A stretch of DNA of 64,000 bases from Natrinema altunense (GCF_000731985.1 NZ_JNCS01000001.1:124001-188000); one strand, 5' to 3'; shown: positions 1-8,940, numbered from the stretch's first letter. Made by a program: numbers and translations. Notes: generated from the letters alone by a model not told the origin.

Positions 1-334
1 GCCCCTTGATCTCCGTGCCGCGGGGCTCCTCGTTCTCATCGATGATGACCGCCGCGTTGTCCTCGAACTTCAGCCGCGTGCCGTCGGGCCGACGGATCGA
101 CTTCCGCTGGCGGACGACGACGGCCTCGAGGACCTGTCGGCGCATCTCGGGGGTACCCTTGGTGACCGAGACGGTCACCTTGTCACCGATCCCCGCCTTC
201 GGCTGGCGGTTCTTGGTGCCGTGGTAGCCCGCGACGCTGATGACCTTCAGTTCGCGCGCGCCGGTGTTGTCGGCACACGTGACCAGCGAGCCCTTTTTCA
301 GGCCCTGCGTGACGTCGGCCTTCATCGCCTCCAT
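1..334 (-). CDS. rpl14: Large ribosomal subunit protein L14 (uL14), 3' end cut by window edge
   Basis: Reading leftwards from the ATG at 334 gives [12 protein letters not shown] followed by the uL14 core ([16 protein letters not shown], later [17 protein letters not shown] and [13 protein letters not shown]), the part that binds 23S rRNA near the subunit interface. About 111 codons are present; the C-terminal portion lies outside the window. The start overlaps the S17 stop by one base (TGATG), so the two are translationally coupled. The first methionine was chosen for that overlap, but the second (MKADVT) is also possible. Identity is secure. Confidence 0.95.
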   Translation of the reverse strand, partial: MEAMKADVTQGLKKGSLVTCADNTGARELKVISVAGYHGTKNRQPKAGIGDKVTVSVTKGTPEMRRQVLEAVVVRQRKSIRRPDGTRLKFEDNAAVIIDENEEPRGTEIKG

Positions 335-771
335 CACTGATCACCCTCGTCTGCAGCCGCGGCGAGGTCCTCGTCGGAGAGCGCCGGCTCAGGCTCGGCC
401 TGGCTCGTCAGCTCTGCGAGGTCCTCCGCGGTTGCTTCTTCGGTTACTTCGACGACCACGTGCGATTTCGTCTTCGACAGTGGTCGGGTCTCTGCGATCT
501 TGACCGTGTCACCGACCGAGAGCGGCTCGAGCACGCCCGGTACGTGTGCCGGGATGCGCGAGCGTCGTTTCATGTGTCGGTCGTACTTCGGGACCGCCAC
601 ATCGTACTCTCGCTCGACGACTACGGTCTTGTCCATGTCCGTCGAGACGACCGTCCCTTCGAGGATCTGCCCTCGAACGGAGAGTTCGCCGTAGAACGGA
701 CACTTCTCGTAGTCGTATTCCTCCGGGTTCTCTGGTTCCGGAGGGGTTTCAACGTCTAGTCCTATTGCCAT
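334..771 (-). CDS. rps17: Small ribosomal subunit protein S17 (uS17) with acidic tail
   Basis: A 145-residue protein. Residues 1-30 carry the archaeal start ([20 protein letters not shown], then [11 protein letters not shown]). The OB-fold core follows ([18 protein letters not shown], then [20 protein letters not shown]). It binds 16S rRNA early in 30S assembly. The last 35 residues or so are an Asp/Glu/Ala-rich extension that makes it longer than the usual haloarchaeal S17 of about 110 residues. The start lies inside the end of rnp1 (10-base overlap) and the stop overlaps the L14 start, so it sits inside the continuous operon. Confidence 0.96.
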   Translation of the reverse strand: MAIGLDVETPPEPENPEEYDYEKCPFYGELSVRGQILEGTVVSTDMDKTVVVEREYDVAVPKYDRHMKRRSRIPAHVPGVLEPLSVGDTVKIAETRPLSKTKSHVVVEVTEEATAEDLAELTSQAEPEPALSDEDLAAAADEGDQ

Positions 772-1280
772 GGTGAGTCACCACTCGTTTCCGTGCGTCG
801 GGCGGGTCGTGAGAGCAGCCGCGATCCATCGACCGTAACGTAGGCTACGTCCTCGCCAGCAGCGCGACGGCGATCCCGTGAGGGGACGTCGTCGCGACAG
901 TCGGCGGCATCGCCGCCGGCTCGGTCCGCCGCGGACGAGGATCGATCCTCGGTGTCCCCGGCGGGTTCAGTGTTGGCCAGTTTGGACGCAGTCCCCGACC
1001 CCTTCTCGGGTTCCCGGATCTCGTCCGGGAAGCCATCGAGGGTCCCTCGACGGTCGTCGGCGGCGTCATCTGTGATCGCGAACTCGAACGTCGAGCCCGA
1101 TTTCGGCACCATCACGACCCGAGACTCGCCGTCGCGTCGAACCTCGATGGAGAGGGTCTTCGTCGTCTCGATGACGACGCGCCCCGCCAGCCCCACCCGC
1201 GAGGCGTCGTCGCTCTCGACGACGCGGACGGGAAGGCCGTTGAGTTCGTGTCGCGGCAGGGTCTCGGGTGTCAGTGCCAT
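762..1280 (-). CDS. rnp1: RNase P protein component 1 (Rnp1, Rpp29/Pop4 family)
   Basis: A 172-residue protein subunit of RNase P, which matures tRNA 5' ends. The N-terminal half (about 1-70) shows the p29 Sm-like barrel: PRHELNGLPVRVVES, GLAGRVVIETTKTLSIE, MVPKSGSTFEFAI. The C-terminal strand (DVAYVTVDGSRLLSRP) resumes near residue 146. Between them lie about 75 low-complexity residues rich in Asp, Ser and Arg. Minimal archaeal p29 proteins are about 95 residues; haloarchaeal ones commonly carry such an insert. It sits between L29 and S17, the conserved archaeal position. Confidence 0.93.
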   Translation of the reverse strand: MALTPETLPRHELNGLPVRVVESDDASRVGLAGRVVIETTKTLSIEVRRDGESRVVMVPKSGSTFEFAITDDAADDRRGTLDGFPDEIREPEKGSGTASKLANTEPAGDTEDRSSSAADRAGGDAADCRDDVPSRDRRRAAGEDVAYVTVDGSRLLSRPARRTETSGDSPWQ

Positions 1281-1295
1281 TGGTGTGTGGTTGTG

Positions 1296-1526
1296 TTATT
1301 CGGCGTCCGCTTCGACTTCGTCGTCGAGGTCGCCCTCTTCGCGCTGAATCGTCTTGATTCGCGCGATGGTGCGACCCAACTCGCCGATACGGCCCGGGTT
1401 CTCCGGGGCCCCACCGGCCGCGAGGACGGACTTCGCGTTCAGCAGTTCCGTCTCGAGTTCCTCGAGTTCTTCCGCCCGCTCTGCGGGCGTCATGTCGCGG
1501 ATCTCCTCGACGTGGAGGATCGCCAT
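1296..1526 (-). CDS. rpl29: Large ribosomal subunit protein L29 (uL29)
   Basis: A 76-residue helical hairpin protein that sits near the exit tunnel. Residues 1-40 ([20 protein letters not shown], then [11 protein letters not shown]) and 45-62 ([20 protein letters not shown]) match L29, followed by a short acidic tail. Its ATG overlaps the S3 stop by one base. Fifteen bases separate it from rnp1. Confidence 0.95.
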   Translation of the reverse strand: MAILHVEEIRDMTPAERAEELEELETELLNAKSVLAAGGAPENPGRIGELGRTIARIKTIQREEGDLDDEVEADAE

Positions 1527-2464
1527 CAGGCGTCACCTCCCTCGTCTGCGTCCTCGTCTTCCATCTCCTCGACGAGTTCCTCGGCCTCCGCTTCGACGTC
1601 TTCCTCGAGTTCCTCGAGTTCTTCCTCGACGTCTTCGTCGCCGCCGGGGACCTCGACCTCGTCGAACTCCTCGTCGGCGTCGACCTCTTCCTCGATGACC
1701 TCCTCGACGATGTCCTCGTCGAGGTCGGCCTCGGTGTCGGCGTCGGCGGCCTCCGCAGCCGCAGCCTCGGCATCCGCGTCGCCCTCCTCGGGTTCGCCCT
1801 CGAGGAGTTCCTCGACGCCCTCGGCCTCGTTGACTTCGACGGCGTCCGGAACGACTTCCTCCGGGTCCATGTCTTCGCTGACCTCGAAGTCGTCGGGCAG
1901 TTCCGCACCCGGCGGGATGATCTTGACGTCGACACCGATGGTGCCGAGCTTCATGACCGCGACGCCCTGGCCGTGGTCGACGACCTCCTCTGCGGGCTCG
2001 CCGTTGTGCTTGATGTAGCCGCGGTTGAACTTCTCGACGCGCGATCGCGCACCGGTGACCTTCCCGGACAGGACGATCTCCGCGCCGAGCGCGCCGGCTT
2101 CCATGATCCGGTCGATCGTCGTGTGACCGGCCTTCCGGAAGTACCAGCCACGCTCGAGTGCGTTGGCCAGTCGGTCCGCGACGATCCGTGCGTTGAGGTC
2201 GGGTTCTTCGACCTCCTGGACGTCGATCTGCGGGTCCTCGAGGTTGAATCGGTCCTCGAGGGCCGTCGTGACCTTCCGAATGTTCTCGCCGCCTTTGCCG
2301 ATGACCATCCCCGGCTTCTCGGCCTTGAGGACGATCTGAGTTCCCATCGGCGTCTTGGCGACGTCCATACCACCGTAGCCCGCACGGCCGAGTTCTTCCT
2401 GGAAGAACTCGTCGATCTGGGACCGCTGCAGGCCGTTCTCGATGAATTGGTGTTCGTCAGCCAT
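1526..2464 (-). CDS. rps3: Small ribosomal subunit protein S3 (uS3) with long acidic C-terminus
   Basis: A 312-residue protein at the mRNA entry site of the 30S subunit. A type II KH domain with the GKGG loop is at about residues 56-59 ([20 protein letters not shown]). The C-terminal S3 domain contains [19 protein letters not shown] and [20 protein letters not shown]. From about residue 210 onward roughly 100 residues are almost entirely Glu, Asp, Ala and Val, much longer than in non-halophiles. The start overlaps the L22 stop and the stop overlaps the L29 start. Confidence 0.97.
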   Translation of the reverse strand: MADEHQFIENGLQRSQIDEFFQEELGRAGYGGMDVAKTPMGTQIVLKAEKPGMVIGKGGENIRKVTTALEDRFNLEDPQIDVQEVEEPDLNARIVADRLANALERGWYFRKAGHTTIDRIMEAGALGAEIVLSGKVTGARSRVEKFNRGYIKHNGEPAEEVVDHGQGVAVMKLGTIGVDVKIIPPGAELPDDFEVSEDMDPEEVVPDAVEVNEAEGVEELLEGEPEEGDADAEAAAAEAADADTEADLDEDIVEEVIEEEVDADEEFDEVEVPGGDEDVEEELEELEEDVEAEAEELVEEMEDEDADEGGDA

Positions 2465-2943
2465 TAGCTATCACCTGCTTCGTCCTCGTCGACTTCTTCG
2501 ACGACGATCTCGACGTCGACCTGCGGCGTGTTCCACGAGGAGGCACGCCCCATCGCGCGGGGCTTGCGGCCCACGGACTCGCCGACCTTGTGGGCGGCGA
2601 CGTGGACGATCTCCATGGATTCGCCGTCGAAGCCCTGATGATCCGCGTTGGCTTCGACGTTCTCGAGCAGATCGAGGAACTCATTGGAGACCTTCTCGGG
2701 GTACTTGCCGGCGTCCCAGCCGTCGATGTCGGAGCGGTGTCCGGCACCGGCGTTGTGGGACTTGAACGGCACCGACTGGGTCTCGTCGATTACGTCCTGA
2801 AGGTACGCCTGGGCCTCGCCGACGGTTCGGCCCTTGATCTCGCGTGCGACCTCCTTGCTGTGCTTGTTGCTCATATGACGCTCCCGAAGCATGGCTTTCG
2901 CCGTCGCGTCGGGATCGGCGTCGACTGAGTAGTTGATTCCCAT
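2464..2943 (-). CDS. rpl22: Large ribosomal subunit protein L22 (uL22)
   Basis: A 159-residue protein lining the peptide exit tunnel. It begins [20 protein letters not shown]. The family segment [15 protein letters not shown] lies near residue 45. The tunnel loop [20 protein letters not shown] is near the C-terminus, followed by an acidic tail. Seven bases separate it from S19, and it overlaps the S3 start. Confidence 0.96.
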   Translation of the reverse strand: MGINYSVDADPDATAKAMLRERHMSNKHSKEVAREIKGRTVGEAQAYLQDVIDETQSVPFKSHNAGAGHRSDIDGWDAGKYPEKVSNEFLDLLENVEANADHQGFDGESMEIVHVAAHKVGESVGRKPRAMGRASSWNTPQVDVEIVVEEVDEDEAGDS

Positions 2944-2950
2944 ACGTGGA

Positions 2951-3373
2951 TCACTTCAGTGGGACGAACTTCGACGATCGGGTCGCGCCGATACCGGCCT
3001 GTCCGTGTTCGACCGAGGTCCGCGTCAGCTGGAACTCGCCGAGGTAGTGGCCGATCATTTCGGGTTCGACGCGCACGCGTTCGAACGCCTGTCCGTTGTA
3101 GACCTCGAAGGTCATCCCAACGAACTCCGGCAGGATCGGCATATCCCGCAGGTGCGTTCGAATCGGGTCGTTCGCCGTCTCTTCTTCGCCCTTCTCGCGG
3201 GCCTCCTCGAGAAGCTTCTCCTTCTCGACGGAGAGACCGCGCTGGATACTTCGCCGCTGTCGTGCGGGGAGCAGTTCCACGACTTCGTCGAGCTCCATGT
3301 CCTGCAGCTCCTCGAGCGTGTGGCCGCGGTAGGTGAACTCACCTTCACGGCCGGTTCGGTACTCCTGACTCAT
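2951..3373 (-). CDS. rps19: Small ribosomal subunit protein S19 (uS19)
   Basis: A 140-residue archaeal/eukaryotic-type S19 of the 30S head. The N-terminal extension ([20 protein letters not shown]) precedes the core ([19 protein letters not shown], then [20 protein letters not shown]). The start overlaps the L2 stop by four bases (ATGA type), indicating coupled translation. Confidence 0.97.
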   Translation of the reverse strand: MSQEYRTGREGEFTYRGHTLEELQDMELDEVVELLPARQRRSIQRGLSVEKEKLLEEAREKGEEETANDPIRTHLRDMPILPEFVGMTFEVYNGQAFERVRVEPEMIGHYLGEFQLTRTSVEHGQAGIGATRSSKFVPLK

Positions 3374-4092
3374 TTGTTGCCACCTCGACCGGTGCTCCGG
3401 GAGGCGATGTCACCGACTTTCCGTCCCGGCGGGGCGTCCCGCGAGACGGACTTGGGTTTGCCGGGGTGTTGGCGGCCGCCACCACCGAACGGGTGGTCGA
3501 CGGCGTTCATCGCGACACCGCGGACGCGAGGCCACTTCGTGCCCCGAGCCTTCATCTTGTGATACTTGTTCCCTGCCTTGACCATCGGCTTCTCAGTTCG
3601 GCCGCCACCGGCGACGACGCCGATAGTCGCTCGACACTGCGGGTCGAGGCGCTTGACCTCGCCGCTGGGAAGCTGGATGACCGCCGCGTTGCGGTCGTGG
3701 GTGATCAGGTCCGCGTTCGTCCCCGAGGCGCGGGCGAATCGGCCGCCGTCGCCCGGGTTCGACTCGACGTTACAAACCGGCACGCCTTCGGGAATCTCCG
3801 CGAGCGGGAGCGTGTTGCCGGGCTTGATCTCGGCAGAGACGCCGACCTGCAACTCCTCACCGACGGTGATGCCTTCCGGCGCGAGGATCAGACGCTGGTC
3901 GCCGTCCTCGAACTCGACGGCGGCGATCGGCGCGGATCGGGCCGGGTCGTGTTCGATGTCGACGACCGTCCCGCGGACGATGTCGTCGTCCTCCTCTTTC
4001 TTGTGCTCGAGGTCCGCCTTGTATCGGTGCGACGGGGCACGGAACGTGGAGGTCCCGCGACCGCGTCGTTGTCCTTGAATGCGTCGTCCCAT
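3370..4092 (-). CDS. rpl2: Large ribosomal subunit protein L2 (uL2)
   Basis: A 240-residue protein needed for subunit joining and peptidyl transferase function. It begins [20 protein letters not shown]. The RNA-binding domain contains [20 protein letters not shown]. The conserved C-terminal loop [20 protein letters not shown] includes the histidine near the peptidyl transferase centre. Full length for an archaeal L2; two bases separate it from L23. Confidence 0.97.
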   Translation of the reverse strand: MGRRIQGQRRGRGTSTFRAPSHRYKADLEHKKEEDDDIVRGTVVDIEHDPARSAPIAAVEFEDGDQRLILAPEGITVGEELQVGVSAEIKPGNTLPLAEIPEGVPVCNVESNPGDGGRFARASGTNADLITHDRNAAVIQLPSGEVKRLDPQCRATIGVVAGGGRTEKPMVKAGNKYHKMKARGTKWPRVRGVAMNAVDHPFGGGGRQHPGKPKSVSRDAPPGRKVGDIASRSTGRGGNK

Positions 4093-4094
4093 TC

Positions 4095-4349
4095 TCAGAA
4101 CACCCCGATTCGCGAAGCGACTTCCTGTGCGTCGTCCTCCTCGGAGAGGCGGACGATCGCTTTCTTTTTACCCTTCATCGTTACCTGCGTGTTGACGTTC
4201 CGGACCGAGATCTCGAACCGCTCTTCGACCTCGTCCCGAATTTCGGGCTTGGTCGCGTCCGTGTTGACGACGAACTGGAGCTTGTTCTCGAAGTCCATGT
4301 CGTTCATCGCCTTCTCGGTCACGAGGGGGTGTTCGATGACCGAACTCAT
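4095..4349 (-). CDS. rpl23: Large ribosomal subunit protein L23 (uL23)
   Basis: An 84-residue protein at the tunnel exit and signal recognition particle docking site. The protein starts MSSVIEHPLVTEKAMNDMDF and ends EVASRIGVF, both typical of archaeal L23. Its ATG overlaps the L4 stop by four bases. Confidence 0.97.
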   Translation of the reverse strand: MSSVIEHPLVTEKAMNDMDFENKLQFVVNTDATKPEIRDEVEERFEISVRNVNTQVTMKGKKKAIVRLSEEDDAQEVASRIGVF

Positions 4350-5098
4350 CGGTCAGCCACCTCCTCGAGTGCGCTCTCGGTCCAGACGGTGAGTCGTCCC
4401 GGCTGTGCGCCGGGCGCGAGATCCTCCGCGTTGACCTCGGCGGCCGTCGTCACGTCGGCACCGGCGAGGTTCCGGGCCGCACGGGACGGGCCGGCCTCAC
4501 TGGAGGTGACGAAGAGGATCGACGTCGGCGTCTTGTACTTGCGGCCGCGGGCTTTCCCCTGCCCGGACCGGACGCTGCGACCCTCGTCGGCGCGTTCGAT
4601 GTCGTCCGCGAGGCCGGCTGCCTCGAGGAAGTCGACGACCTCGCGGGTCTTCTGGAGGTCCTCGAACTCGTCGTCGACGACGACGGGAATCTCGGCGTCC
4701 TCGTCGAACTCGTGGCCGCGCTCGGCGACGAGTTCGGCGTCGGTCGTCGCAGCGACGGCGCTGCGGACGGCCAGTTTCTTTGCTTTCGTGTTGATCGATG
4801 CGGACTGGTCCTTCTCGGCTTTCGGCGGGTGTGCCTTGCGTCCTTTGACGGCCTGGGGGACGCGTCGAGCGCGACCCTCCTGTCGTGGAACGTGGGCCAT
4901 CCCGCGGCCGCTACCGAACGATTCGGCCGGGGTTCGAAGGCCGGCGAACTCGTCGGCACCGTAGTCCTGTTTTCGGTTTGCCTGGGCGGCGCGAACGGCA
5001 CGAGCGATCAGGTCCGGGCGGTACTGGGTCTCGAAGACCGCCGGGAGCTCGATCGTGTCCGCGTCCGAGCCGTCCAGGTTTCGTACTGTTGCGTCCAT
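4346..5098 (-). CDS. rpl4: Large ribosomal subunit protein L4 (uL4)
   Basis: A 250-residue protein that reaches the exit tunnel. It begins MDATVRNLDGSDADTIELPA. The tunnel loop region GSGRGMAHVPRQEGRARRVP is followed by the AVKGRKAHPPKAEKD segment typical of archaeal L4. The Rossmann-like C-terminal half ends LTVWTESALEEVADR. Three bases separate it from L3. Confidence 0.97.
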   Translation of the reverse strand: MDATVRNLDGSDADTIELPAVFETQYRPDLIARAVRAAQANRKQDYGADEFAGLRTPAESFGSGRGMAHVPRQEGRARRVPQAVKGRKAHPPKAEKDQSASINTKAKKLAVRSAVAATTDAELVAERGHEFDEDAEIPVVVDDEFEDLQKTREVVDFLEAAGLADDIERADEGRSVRSGQGKARGRKYKTPTSILFVTSSEAGPSRAARNLAGADVTTAAEVNAEDLAPGAQPGRLTVWTESALEEVADR

Positions 5099-5101
5099 GT
5101 G

Positions 5102-6121
5102 TTATCCCTGGTTGGATGCGGTGGAGACGTAGCGCACCTCGGGATCGAGGCGCGGCTGGTCTCCGGGTCGGATCGCCGGGCGGAAGCGTACGAGACGCTG
5201 CTGTGGCCCGGGGAGCGAGCCCTTGATCAACGCGTGTGGCCCGTCGACTTCGCCGTAGTTGACGAAGCCGCCGTCGACCGTCGCGTCCGCGCCGTCGCCG
5301 ATGTCGACGAGGCGCTTGTTCAGTTCCGTCCGCTGGTGGTAGCCGGTCTGCCCCTGCTGGGGGACCGTCGAGCGGACGCGGGACGGGTTCCAGGGGCCGA
5401 GGTTGCCGATGCGGCGACGCCAGCCCTGGCGGGCGTGTTTGCCCTTGCGCTTCTGGACGCCCCATCGCTTGACGGGGCCCTGCGTCCCTTTCCCTTTCGT
5501 GACACCGCTTGCGTCGACGTACTCGCCGGCGCGGAACACGTCGTTCATGACGTGTTCGCCGCCGTCCTCGATGATCTCGAGGGCGAAGTCGACGCGGTCG
5601 TCGACGGAACCGCCGCCGACGCGCGTTTCCATCACGTCCGGTTTCTTCTTCGGAACCGAGGGAACGTCCCCCGGAACCGTGTGGGTGATGACGCGAACGT
5701 CGTCGACGCGACCCTCCTCCTGGAGGCCACGGAGCTCGTCCGTGGCGGCGTCGGTGTCGTACTCGTCACCGGGAAGGTCCAGAACGCGATCGAGTTCGGG
5801 AACGAACTCGTCGGTCCAGACCTCGGTTATCGGCTTCATACCGTACGGCGTGTCTTCGTACGCTCGCAGCGCGACGGCGCGCATCGGCGGCGTCTCCACG
5901 ATCGTCACGGGGACGGTCTGTTCCATCCCTTCGGTCGGCGAGTTCGATTTATCGTCGACCATGACGACGTGGGTCATGCCGGCCTTGTAGCCCGCGAAGC
6001 CCTGGAGCGTCGGCTGTCCGTCGTCGTCCGGCCACGAGTTGAAACGTGGGACCTCGCTGGTCGCACGCTGTCGTGGGCCGAACCCGAGTGAGCCTTTGCG
6101 TGGTGTATTTGCTTGTGGCAT
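5102..6121 (-). CDS. rpl3: Large ribosomal subunit protein L3 (uL3)
   Basis: A 339-residue protein whose loop approaches the peptidyl transferase centre. It begins MPQANTPRKGSLGFGPRQRA. Other family segments are FAGYKAGMTHVVMVDDKSNS, VTKGKGTQGPVKRWGVQKRK and the central loop SRVRSTVPQQGQTGYHQRTE. It is the first ribosomal gene of the cluster, four bases after the SPOUT methyltransferase gene. Confidence 0.97.
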   Translation of the reverse strand: MPQANTPRKGSLGFGPRQRATSEVPRFNSWPDDDGQPTLQGFAGYKAGMTHVVMVDDKSNSPTEGMEQTVPVTIVETPPMRAVALRAYEDTPYGMKPITEVWTDEFVPELDRVLDLPGDEYDTDAATDELRGLQEEGRVDDVRVITHTVPGDVPSVPKKKPDVMETRVGGGSVDDRVDFALEIIEDGGEHVMNDVFRAGEYVDASGVTKGKGTQGPVKRWGVQKRKGKHARQGWRRRIGNLGPWNPSRVRSTVPQQGQTGYHQRTELNKRLVDIGDGADATVDGGFVNYGEVDGPHALIKGSLPGPQQRLVRFRPAIRPGDQPRLDPEVRYVSTASNQG

Positions 6122-6125
6122 TCTA

Positions 6126-7031
6126 TCACTCTCTCAGTGAGAGGGGAGCGAGCGTCGCGAACAGAGCCTCCTCCGTTCGGATGACCTCGCTTCCCTGATC
6201 CGGAACCGTGTTTAGCCAGAGGTCGAACCCCGGATCGGCGGTGGGTTCGACTCCGTTATCGGCTGCGTCATCCCGGTCGGACGACGGTTCGATCGCGTCG
6301 TCTTGTCCGGACGACGGTTCGATGGCCGATTCCTCGATTCCGAGGATAGCCGGCAGCCCTCTCTCGGGCGCGCCGAAGGCGACGGTCATCCCGTCGCGCT
6401 GGACGCGTCCGGCCAGCGTCTCGAGTCGCCCGACGGTGAGTTCATCACCGAATCGGGAGGCTGCGATACGGACGCCGGCATCCTCACGGCCGAGTGCTGC
6501 CTGCAGGTCCGTCTGCTCGATCGAAAGCCCCGGGAGGGGCTCGTCGACGAGCTTCGCCCGGACCGGTCGTCGCGAAGAGATCCTGACGGTCACGCGCTCC
6601 CCCTCTTCGACCGCCATTTTCGGCGGTACGTTGAGGGAGATCGGGTGTTGCAGTCCGCAATTGACCCGGACGCGCCCTTCAGGTCCGACCTCGGTCACGA
6701 TTCCTTGTCTTGACGACCCCGAACCGGTAGATTCGGAGCCGGTCTGTGACATGGCGCGGAGCGGCGGCAAGACGCCCGCGTACTCCAGTTCGTCCCGCAT
6801 CCCCCATGCCTCGTTGCGGAGGTATGGGGGCGTTGCGGCGTACCGCAACACGGTTTGTACGAACCCGCCGTCGAACTGCCCGGTTTCCCCATCCCGATCG
6901 GGATAGACGACCAAGCGATCAGCCCGGAAGATCGTCGCCGCGCGGGCGACGTATCCGAGTTTACGAGTTGCCTCGCGTTTGTCTTCGGCTTCCCGGCTGA
7001 GCGACGACGGCACGAGTACGCTGACAGTCAT
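6126..7031 (-). CDS. SPOUT-fold RNA methyltransferase (Methyltrn_RNA_3 family, COG2106)
   Basis: A 301-residue protein. The N-terminus MTVSVLVPSSLSREAEDKRE, followed by the RADRLVVYPDRD segment and PYLRNEAWGMRDELEYAGVL, matches the archaeal family predicted to methylate rRNA uridine at N3 (relatives of eukaryotic SPOUT1). An OB-like insert (IVTEVGPEGRVRVNCGL) sits in the middle. An Asp/Ser-rich low-complexity linker (about residues 245-272) interrupts the C-terminal SPOUT part. It is the first gene of the ribosomal operon; this linkage to L3 is widespread in archaea. The exact substrate is inferred, not visible. Confidence 0.85.
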   Translation of the reverse strand: MTVSVLVPSSLSREAEDKREATRKLGYVARAATIFRADRLVVYPDRDGETGQFDGGFVQTVLRYAATPPYLRNEAWGMRDELEYAGVLPPLRAMSQTGSESTGSGSSRQGIVTEVGPEGRVRVNCGLQHPISLNVPPKMAVEEGERVTVRISSRRPVRAKLVDEPLPGLSIEQTDLQAALGREDAGVRIAASRFGDELTVGRLETLAGRVQRDGMTVAFGAPERGLPAILGIEESAIEPSSGQDDAIEPSSDRDDAADNGVEPTADPGFDLWLNTVPDQGSEVIRTEEALFATLAPLSLRE

Positions 7032-7059
7032 GCCGATACGCTTCGGCGCCGCGTCACTA

Positions 7060-7100
7060 GACTGTAGCGATGTATTGCGGAGAGGGTCTTAAAAGAATAG
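7060..7100 (-). promoter_or_regulatory. Probable promoter of the SPOUT-ribosomal protein operon
   Basis: On the minus strand the sequence TTCTTTTAAGACCC (7088-7101) resembles a haloarchaeal BRE/TATA element. It would place a transcript start near 7063-7066, about 35 bases before the first ATG. No other likely promoter precedes the operon, whose genes are packed or overlapping as far as L14. Confidence 0.45.
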
Positions 7101-7253
7101 CGGATTCGATTCCGGCTGTCAACGCCTCTCACCCACGAATTCGTGCCGAACGGACACACACTCTCCCTCGGTGACTGATCGCGACCGTCTCCGATCGATG
7201 CGGACGATATTGCCGCTGTACGACGTCGTTCGTCGGTCCGGGGACTCGAAAAC

Positions 7254-7273
7254 CGGCATGCCGCGGCATGCCG
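7254..7273. repeat. 20-bp perfect palindrome upstream of tRNA-Gly
   Basis: The 20 bases CGGCATGCCGCGGCATGCCG read the same on both strands and themselves consist of two GGCATGCC palindromes. They lie about 22 bases before the TATA-like CTTATA (7295-7300) of the first tRNA-Gly gene. The position fits an upstream regulatory site or a short cruciform; function unknown. Confidence 0.5.
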
Positions 7274-7333
7274 ATGTCGGGTCGATTCGCAACCCTTATA
7301 CATCCATCCGGCAGTAGATATGAGTGCAGCAGG

Positions 7334-7404
7334 GCGCTGGTAGTGTAGTGGTATCACGTGACCTTGCCATGGTCACAACCTGGGTTCAAATCCCAGCCAG
7401 CGCA
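7334..7404 (+). tRNA. tRNA-Gly (GCC), copy 1
   Basis: Seventy-one bases fold as a cloverleaf. The acceptor stem is GCGCTGG/CCAGCGC with discriminator A. The anticodon arm is TGACC-TTGCCAT-GGTCA, reading GCC. The T arm is CTGGG-TTCAAAT-CCCAG. CCA is not encoded and no intron is seen. A TATA-like CTTATA at 7295-7300 lies in the right place for its promoter. Confidence 0.97.
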
Positions 7405-7587
7405 CTTCTTCGACGATCACTCCGACCGAGCACCGCATATGTGCTACCGTTTCGGATCTCTCAGCGTATGAGCTTGGAGCAAACTGGCGGTCGAGTCTCG
7501 GCTATCGTCGGCCCACCGTCACTCCGCCCGGAACGGGAGGAATCGGTTCGCGACCAGGCACACGGCGAGGCGCTCGTTCGAGGTTCG

Positions 7588-7600
7588 TTATATATAAATA
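7588..7600 (+). promoter_or_regulatory. TATA element before the second tRNA-Gly
   Basis: The run TTATATATAAATA is the clearest TATA-like element between the two tRNA genes. It is about 65 bases before tRNA copy 2, so a transcript from it would carry a 5' leader of roughly 40 bases that RNase P would remove. Confidence 0.5.
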
Positions 7601-7664
7601 GCGGTGGCGCGATCGTTCGGATACACTCGAGACGGAGTGTCCAACGGCACGGTGCCGATCGAGC

Positions 7665-7735
7665 GCGCTGGTAGTGTAGTGGTATCACGTGACCTTGCCA
7701 TGGTCACAACCTGGGTTCAAATCCCAGCCAGCGCA
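7665..7735 (+). tRNA. tRNA-Gly (GCC), copy 2
   Basis: Identical over all 71 bases to the copy at 7334-7404 (same acceptor, anticodon and T arms, discriminator A). The spacer between the copies (7405-7664) shares no obvious similarity with the first copy's upstream region apart from TATA elements, so the two have separate promoters or a long common transcript. The spacer holds no recognisable gene. Confidence 0.97.
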
Positions 7736-7825
7736 CTTCTCCGAAGACAAGCCCGCGAGCGACCGTGATGGCGCGTCGCGAGGTGTGCCGGAACGGACGA
7801 TGTGGTGGACGGTCGAGTCGCTGCG

Positions 7826-8248
7826 CTACTCGAGAGCGACGGTATCCGCCCCGTCACCTTCGTCGGCGAGGTCGGTAAGTGCGAGTTTCAGGTTTCGCTT
7901 GTTGGCCTTCCAGACGGCGTCGAAGGCGACGCCGAGGACGGGGACGGAACCGATGACGGTGTCGATGCCGATGTTCGCGAGCATGCGAAGCAGCGTCGAT
8001 TGGGAGACGCCCAGTCGGGCGGATTCGGCGGCGAGATACAGCGAGGCGACCGCCGCAGCGGCGTCGCCCGCTCCGGGAAGGATGCCGACGATCGGATCGA
8101 GACCGACCCTGACGTCCGTGCCCGGTACGCGGAACCCTTCGTCGAGGGCGTGTGCGACGACGCGCATGCGCTTGATCGCCGCCCCATCGACCGTCGCGGG
8201 GAGGTCGTTCTCGAGCGCCTCGAATTCCGAACGGGTCTTGCTTCCCAT
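7826..8248 (-). CDS. DUF4112 family membrane-associated protein
   Basis: A 140-residue protein with the DUF4112 pattern: DEGFRVPGTDVRVGLDPIVG, then ILPGAGDAAAAVASLYLAAE, then ANIGIDTVIGSVPVLGVAFD and a C-terminal KANKRNLKLA. The glycine-rich hydrophobic stretches suggest membrane association. The function of the family is unknown. The ATG at 8248 (MGSKTRSEFEAL) is chosen over an upstream in-frame ATG at 8410 because homology-like sequence begins here. Confidence 0.8.
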   Translation of the reverse strand: MGSKTRSEFEALENDLPATVDGAAIKRMRVVAHALDEGFRVPGTDVRVGLDPIVGILPGAGDAAAAVASLYLAAESARLGVSQSTLLRMLANIGIDTVIGSVPVLGVAFDAVWKANKRNLKLALTDLADEGDGADTVALE

Positions 8249-8586
8249 TATTGTTGATCCGGCGCGTGCGTGGATAAGCTCGTGGGCGGCCGTGGCAAGC
8301 GGTCGACCGTTCGGTTCGCGCCGCCTAGAGCCGAACCGGCCGAAAGCACGAGCCAACGGGATGGAAACGATTGATTGCGTCGCAAAAGCCCGTGTTATTC
8401 CGACCATCACCGACGGAGCCGACCGGACCGCGGGATGACCGATCGTGATAGACTGCGCAACGGGTGTTTGCCGGCCGCATTCACGGAAACACTAATTTCA
8501 CAGATCCCGTCTTTTTCTGGTGCCGAGTAGCTTTTATACCGCGAGTAACTACGATACAATACACGATTGAACGATCAGACATAGCA

Positions 8587-8940
8587 ATGCAGACTGAACT
8601 TACACCCGCGGACGGCACCGACGATCTCCAGTACGACCAGCCCAACGACCGCTACGTCTTCCACCACGATACCGACGGCACCGCGACGATTACGACGACG
8701 ATCGTCCACGCACTCTCGTCGATCGCGGACACCGACGTCTCCCAGGGGGAGTTCTCCCTGTACGACAGCGTCGACCCGGACGCGCTCGACCGTATCTTCA
8801 GCAAGAAAGCCGACGGAACGGAACGAACGGGGGGGCACATCGCCTTCACTGCCCTGGAGCACGAGGTGTACGTCTACGCGAACGGCGACGTCATCATCTA
8901 CCCGCCCGCGGAGACGCCCGGAACGCCGACCACGAACTGA
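8587..8940 (+). CDS. HalOD1 output domain protein
   Basis: A 117-residue stand-alone HalOD1 domain, a small haloarchaeal output module of unknown biochemical role usually linked to signalling. Recognisable segments are VVHALSSIADTDVSQGEF-like residues 39-56 (here IVHALSSIADTDVSQGEF), SLYDSVDPDALDRIF and the C-terminal strand pair ISFTALEHEVYVYANGDVII-like (here IAFTALEHEVYVYANGDVII). The ATG at 8587 was chosen over an earlier in-frame codon at 8464 because the domain begins here. A TTTATA at 8532-8537 may be its promoter. Confidence 0.8.
   Translation: MQTELTPADGTDDLQYDQPNDRYVFHHDTDGTATITTTIVHALSSIADTDVSQGEFSLYDSVDPDALDRIFSKKADGTERTGGHIAFTALEHEVYVYANGDVIIYPPAETPGTPTTN

Noticed and set aside
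1-503. Plus-strand frames near the left edge
   Set aside because: They are antisense to L14 and S17, whose protein sequences are unmistakable on the minus strand.
8464-8586. Upstream extension of the HalOD1 gene to 8464
   Set aside because: The added residues have no domain character and cross the TATA-like TTTATA at 8532-8537.
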